DNA of 64,000 nt from Sphagnum magellanicum (lineage: Eukaryota > Streptophyta > Sphagnopsida > Sphagnales > Sphagnaceae): NCBI GenBank assembly GCA_021904315.1, contig CM038922.1:10453347-10517346 (forward strand), written 5' to 3'. Below, piece by piece: positions 58,801 through 64,000 of the stretch. The notes under the pieces were generated by a model. That model saw nothing but the letters and a program-made list of their open reading frames with translations, was not told the DNA's origin and did no database searches. Every line of letters begins with the position of its first letter. Position 1 is the first letter of the stretch. A program made the position numbers and the translations under genes.

Positions 58801-61108
58801 TACTTGTTTCTTGGAGAACTTAAGAATCCTGTAGGCACCTTACAACAAAACAGTTTTCAATCAAACAAGAGGTACTAACTAAGTGGGTTCTTAGCATCAA
58901 CTGTCATACAGTTTTCACACTGCAAGTAGTAGCCACTTCAAACATTTGGTTGTATTTAATTTTTTGGTGTGTTTTCTCTGAGTTTCCACCTATTTGGAGA
59001 GTTTTTAATGCTTTGAGTTTCATCCTCAAGCAGAACATGATATTGCAAATATACTCATACTTGCTGCACAAGCTGATCTATGTATAGCTTACTTTGTTCT
59101 TGCTGCAAAAGATGGTACATATAGCTTATGCATTTGGCATATTTGTGTATGACTGCTCATAGACATGTCTCAACTCTTCTCAATACAAGTTACAACTCTT
59201 CAGAGTCCACCATAGAAAAGGGAGATCAGCGTGATAACTGTCAGTTATAAGCCCATAGAAGGGGGGCTTGAACTTATCAAGCAGCAGGGTACTTTCACCA
59301 TTGAAGCTTCACTTCCTTTCCTTGGAACCTATGTACCAGTCAGGGCCTTGAATCTTCTTGAAACTTGCTGTATTTCCACATCTCACTGTCCTTAAGTAGA
59401 AAATCATATGCCCAATGGAAATTATGGCTACACATATGGAAATTAGGAAGACTACCAAGTTCCCTAGGTCTCAAACAAAGGGTATGAGATATGGGAATTC
59501 AGGAGTTCAGGAATCACACAGCAGGTCAAGGTTGGAGAGAAAGGACCCAGAGAGAAGATTGCAAGTATCGAGCAAACTCTGGCAGATCCAAGTTTGATTA
59601 TTGGCATCCCATGTATTTAAGGATTGTAATTATCTGCCTGGATAACAATCTTCTTCTTTGTCCAGTGTCTTCCTTGCCACAATGAATTAGTATTTTTAGA
59701 GATAATCTTGTTTCCAATGCAAATGTCTGGCTCCCTTCTTTTCATCTAATTTGGGTTGGGTTTAGAGTTTTCACTCTAGTATCTGCATCCCAGTAATCAG
59801 CTTTTGCATTCTAGTTCTAAACATCAAGTGTGCCCAAGAAACCTGATTTCTTAGAGCAGCTCCACCAGTGCTCGGTGTGTGGCCCTGCAAGAATATTTCT
59901 CATCCCCAAGATTAGTTATTTTCTTTTTTCCAACCTCACCCATAAAACTAAAAATGGAACTGCAAATGGTGGGAGACTACTAATAGCAACCCACCTGTAC
60001 CAATCAAACTATCTAGCCAATCAACAGCAGGTATTGGGCTTTTGGAGCCTTTTGCCAGCCTAAGTAAGCATCGTGTGCAAAAATGCTGGGTCAAAACAAT
60101 TTCGCTAAGCCAAACCAACATGTTTTGACTTTTCTTCATCCAGAATTTGCTGCACCATTGCTCTTAGTTCTCACAGAGGAGCTGTGGTCCTGGGAGGCTA
60201 AGCTTTCTGAGGGAGAGAATACTTGGTTGCAGATATGCAGGGGGCAGGGCAGAGGATGTAAACATTGGGGCTGAGAAACTAGGGCACAGAGAAATTGAAA
60301 TATGTAGAAGATTTGTGCAGGAGTGTGCTATCTGCTGCTGCCGGTGGAATTGCAGAATTTATCCTTGGAACAACCTTTTATGTTCATGGAATCTTCTCTC
60401 CAGGTTCAATGTGGTTTCACATTGTCTTTCATTTGTTTTGTAAAAATTTGGTTTTGGAGGCCATTTTCCAATGCTCATTGCCAGGTTGATTTGAAAACTC
60501 TTGTGGTAGGTAACTCTAAGGAGCAGGGCTTTCCAGAAATGAAGGCCCACTTCCCAAGGCATTAGCCAAGAGTGGGCCTGCATTGGTGGAAAGTCATGCT
60601 CCAAGGGACTTACTTTGCCGAAAGCTTGAACCGCTGATTGAGGGAGTGTTGACAGCGAGGATAGATCCAGAGGTACCCTACAAGAGCTTTAGAAGGGCTT
60701 TAGGTAGATAATTGAAATTAGGAGCCAGTAGCAAGGCACATTGTAAGAGTGAGACCACAAGGAACAAGATGGTGTGAACTTCAAGTGAGGACCTTTTCTC
60801 CAATAAAGGGGTAAGTCACCCCACATTTCTTGCATGCTTTATTTTGTAGCTTCTCTTCTTTTGTGTCCAAGTCAGTTCTTAACAGACTTTTTATTTTTAG
60901 GTGAATTGTGGCAACAGATGAAATTAGACTGCCAGAGGCACTTGTGAAGTAGCTATAAAAGCCCTGAAGAACTGCATGTCTTACTACTGTCCATTGGATG
61001 AGTTTGTTGCTGTACATATATAAGGACTTCTTTGATCACCATCCTTTTGCATCCTTGATAGCACTGGAAGCATAATTGATGTAATTTGCTCATCACAGTC
61101 TCATGCAT
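58801..61108. other. No gene recognised
   Basis: Moderately AT-rich intergenic DNA downstream of AP2. Overlapping short frames on both strands (for example near 59,830-60,140 and 60,295-60,604) have no recognised domain. I see nothing I can support. Confidence 0.4.
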
Positions 61109-61478
61109 GTAGGGTGAAGCCCACGGGTGGGGGACATTCTTGAAACAAGGTGCCTATGATGAAGTGGTTTCCAAGTCTGCCCAGATTTGGGGAATGTCCC
61201 CCGCCCAGGGCTTTACCCGTTGTAAACCATGAGACGAAGGTTATCATGAATCTAAACATATGTAGATCATGAGGTGTGGGAAGGGGAGGGCTCTTATGCT
61301 TACTCCTTTGGAGAGTGAAGGATCTTATGCCTACAAGTAGGTGTAATATCCTGTAGGCATAAGACCACTCTCTCTTAAGGAGTAGACTAATATCCCCTCA
61401 TCTTTTCTAAGAGGGATAGTCATGGACATAAGGTGCTCTCCAAATACACTAGGGAAATTCTCTGAGTTCTTTATGATG
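61109..61478 (+). repeat. Dispersed repeat with GGGTGAAGCCC foldback, copy 2
   Basis: 61,112-61,139 (GGGTGAAGCCCACGGG, then TGGGGGACATTC) pairs with 61,191-61,217 (GAATGTCCCCCGCCC, then AGGGCTTTACCC): an inverted repeat of about 27 bp with about three mismatches and one gap. The shared tail with copy 1 follows (TTATCATGAATCTAAACATA, TAGATCATGAGGTGT, ATAAGGTGCTCTCCAAATA). In between is a second hairpin, ATCTTATGCCTACA...TGTAGGCATAAGACC (about 61,322-61,366). Confidence 0.8.
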
Positions 61479-62791
61479 CTGCAAGAAAGGCCTACCACAA
61501 AAGAGCACTGAAAAGTTTGGATGAGGGACACATGGTGCTTTCAACTTAAACCAAATGAGGTATTCTACAAAATGTATGAAGGCACAGCTTTGTGATGCTA
61601 CAACACAACAAGGATTACCAAGAGCTGGAGATGGTGAATTTGTTGATGGCAAATTGACTTTTGGCCCTCAGGGCCAAAAATGAAATCAACCCTTCCCTGA
61701 CTGAAGTATGGTTTTTTCAGTTGCTGTGCATTCATATTGACACATTTAGTTTGGAGGTATTAATTGCATATGTAAAACTTTGGTGCAAGCCTTCTTCTAG
61801 TTCTATTGTAGAATTAGAAGCTTTGTACAAGCATTCAAAAAACAAACATTGAAAATATGTAAAATTTCATTCGTTGCCAAAAGTTTTGTATCTATTTGGA
61901 GTTGAGTTTTCTGAAAAGGATTTGTACAATGCTAGAACCCGTTACAAAAACTAGCAATCCTCCATGTCGTGGGTGCGAAAGTGAAAATGTTGAAATTGGT
62001 TTGTTTGTAACCCTATCACGCCATCCAATATATTTGTATGATCCCTAGATGGCTTGCCATGCTTTCACAATTTGAATGGGGTGAACACTTGTGTCATCTG
62101 GTTCTAGTTTTTGGTGAGTTAGGTTCTTGGGCCCATTATTGGTTACCAAAGACATTCCGTTTTAAGTTCTGAAAATTTAAAAACAGAACTAGAACTGGGA
62201 TCAGGAACTGGCCTCCAGCTAGAACCAGAACCTGAAGTGGCCACAAAGCCTGTTGCATATAGTTTCTAGTTCTTCATTTCCTAAAAATTTTAAAAATTTA
62301 AAGTTTAATTTTCTTTAGTACTCTAACATTTGAGAAAAAAATCAGGACATATAAGTTTTTATGTATATTAAATATGGGCTATTTGGAGGGCACCTTATAT
62401 ATCCCTGTTTGGAAAGAGGAAAGATCCTGCGCCTACTTTAGGTGTAAGATCAGTCTCAATCTTGAGGAGTAGGCATAAGAACTCTCCCTGAGTGGACTCA
62501 TGTACTCTAGAATAACTCCTCTCTGTGTCCACTCTTGTGTCAAATGGCTTCATGATCTCCCTTGTCGTTGCATCCAGTGGTAGAGCTGATTTGTTGTTGC
62601 ACAAGTATTGCCACAGATGAGCAAATAATATGTTCAGAATAATTTGTCGCAGCAGATTACATAACAACAACTAGCATGAATCTGCACATGCAGTGAACCT
62701 GTGGCTCTTCACAATGCAATGCTTCTGCATGAGAAACACTCCTAGAGGGCAATCCCAGAGGGGAGGGAGACACACAGGCCATGTGTAATTC
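61479..62791. other. No gene recognised; inverted relative of the dispersed repeat near 62.4 kb
   Basis: About 62,380-62,490 carries TATTTGGAGGGCACCTTATAT, the reverse complement of the tail of the dispersed repeat, then GCGCCTAC..TTAGGTGTAAG and GGAGTAGGCATAAGA words shared with copy 2. The rest shows no gene. Confidence 0.45.
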
Positions 62792-62866
62792 TATTGTTCT
62801 TTCATTTAGCAAGTCATCCAATTTCCAATTTCCAATTTGGATGACTTGCTAAATGAAAGAACAATA
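62792..62866. repeat. Perfect 30-bp inverted repeat, 15-base loop
   Basis: 62,792-62,821 and 62,837-62,866 are exact reverse complements (TATTGTTCTTTCATTTAGC... / ...GCTAAATGAAAGAACAATA). The loop is TTTCCAATTTCCAAT. The DNA stem is perfect with no mismatch or bulge. It could be a young foldback or, if transcribed, a small-RNA hairpin. Neither expression nor a target duplication can be seen. Confidence 0.95.
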
Positions 62867-64000
62867 TAATCACAATTCTGAGTTTTTTTTTATTGTCATA
62901 AAATTAGTTTTTGGATCATGAACAAATCAATGTGTTCAACTGGATTTCAAACATAGGAATGATTTTTTAGTGTAATGGTGTCCCATCTAATGACTAACAA
63001 GTTAAAATAATATGGCGTTTTTAATATATTAACCACCATGTTGTTCACATAGTACAGGATAAACTAGAAACATATCTTTAAGTTTGTTCAATGTTGAAAG
63101 GTTTTATGTTTCAAAGTTTGGTCACTAAACACAATATGCCATCTAAGATAATTGAAGGATAGATTTGGATATTGCACTAAGAAATTTGGTTTTGTACTAC
63201 TAAGTCTAATGTTGTTGTTTTTTTCTGTTTACATGTGGAGGGCCTTTTCAAATCACAATGATTGTATAATCAAAGGTGAATTTGCACTTCATGTCAACTT
63301 TGAACAAATAGTTAGTGACAACCATTAGAATTAGCATTACATTGTGATTTGAATAGGATTGATTAGCTTGAGGTAATATTTTCAACGATCCCAACAAAAA
63401 TGTGTTAAAATTTTCACACAAATTGTTTGAGCTATTGACACATTCTATGATTGCTTAACACAATTTATCATCAATTTTGTAACATGTTTCCATTTATTAC
63501 CAAAGATTGTCATTTTTAATCAAAATATCATCAATTATGCATAGTTTTAATCTTATGCATTCTTTGTTTGACACAATCTATTGTTATTTGGGTGAAAGCA
63601 TGTTACACCCCCAAAAAATTGTAGTCACAAAAATAAAAATTCTACATTTGAATTTTTTTGATACATGTGAACATCACATTTTGAATTAGTTTTGCTCATT
63701 TCAAATATATTGCATTAGCTTTAAATTTAAACTAGGTTATTTTAACAAATGATCTAATACATATTAAACCAAAATGAAAGGGGTGGATGATTCATTCACC
63801 TTCCCTTCAAGCATTTAATGGATTGTGGGTGGAGGTTTTGGATCATTCTTGGTTCTCCATTTCATATTTTTGTTTGTTAATCTAAAATTAAACGTTGTGA
63901 TAAGACTTTTTTGCATAATGAATTTATGATCTACAATAAACTCATGTATTGTTTTCATCATGAAAACATTCAAAAAGGAAAACATGTGTACTTGGTGAAT
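62867..64000. other. AT-rich DNA, no gene recognised
   Basis: Frequent stops in all frames. I see no domain, RNA gene or repeat in it. Confidence 0.4.

Noticed and set aside
1-64000. CRISPR array, operon or prokaryotic defence system
   Set aside because: The spliced genes, plant transposon families and AT-rich intergenic DNA are those of a plant nucleus. The tandem repeats have no spacer structure.

Overview
The window is nuclear DNA of a land plant. The evidence is a spliced gene for a plant-type HMA-domain (HPP) protein, a double-AP2-domain transcription factor, and plant-type Ty3, CACTA, Helitron and SINE-like repeats in AT-rich DNA. The retroelement types, the CC-type HMA motif and the divergent AP2 domains would suit a non-seed plant or gymnosperm, but I cannot name the lineage from the sequence. 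Only two protein genes look intact. Both are on the + strand: HPP at 30,651-33,447 (three coding exons) and AP2 at 56,922-58,268 (one exon). Each has a less AT-rich, microsatellite-bearing 5' region.

Positions 1-16.6 kb hold one decayed minus-strand Ty3-type retroelement in pieces: gag, zinc knuckles, protease, RT, RNase H, integrase and an unrecognised downstream reading frame. Three later insertions interrupt it: a 3.2-kb CACTA transposon (1,989-5,160), a 0.8-kb LTR-like unit (7,537-8,352) and a 2.45-kb LTR-like unit with target-site duplication (12,573-15,026). Its disabling lesions are mostly of the kind made by C-to-T/G-to-A transitions: Gln and Trp codons turned into stops, catalytic Asp to Asn, catalytic Glu to Lys, zinc-binding Cys to Tyr.

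Positions 16.6-30 kb are mostly unassigned AT-rich DNA. They contain a broken Helentron-type helicase-endonuclease copy (19,019-20,400), a two-copy imperfect repeat near 25.5 kb, and the 5' region of the HPP gene.

Positions 33.5-56 kb are repeats without intact genes. They include a 186-bp tandem duplication, CACTA-like regions that carry TAGG/CCTA tetranucleotide islands and tRNA-like SINE boxes, a 154-bp CACTA MITE, and a second copy of the 0.8-kb LTR-like unit (inverted relative to the first) bracketed by 172-bp direct repeats.

Positions 56-64 kb hold the AP2 gene, followed by a dispersed repeat family that contains GGGTAAAGCCC foldbacks and by a perfect 30-bp-stem hairpin.

I see no operon-like or defence-like system. 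The two genes look functionally unrelated. The points most worth following are the intronless double-AP2 gene, the 172-bp direct-repeat structure, the Helentron remnant, the foldback family and the perfect hairpin.
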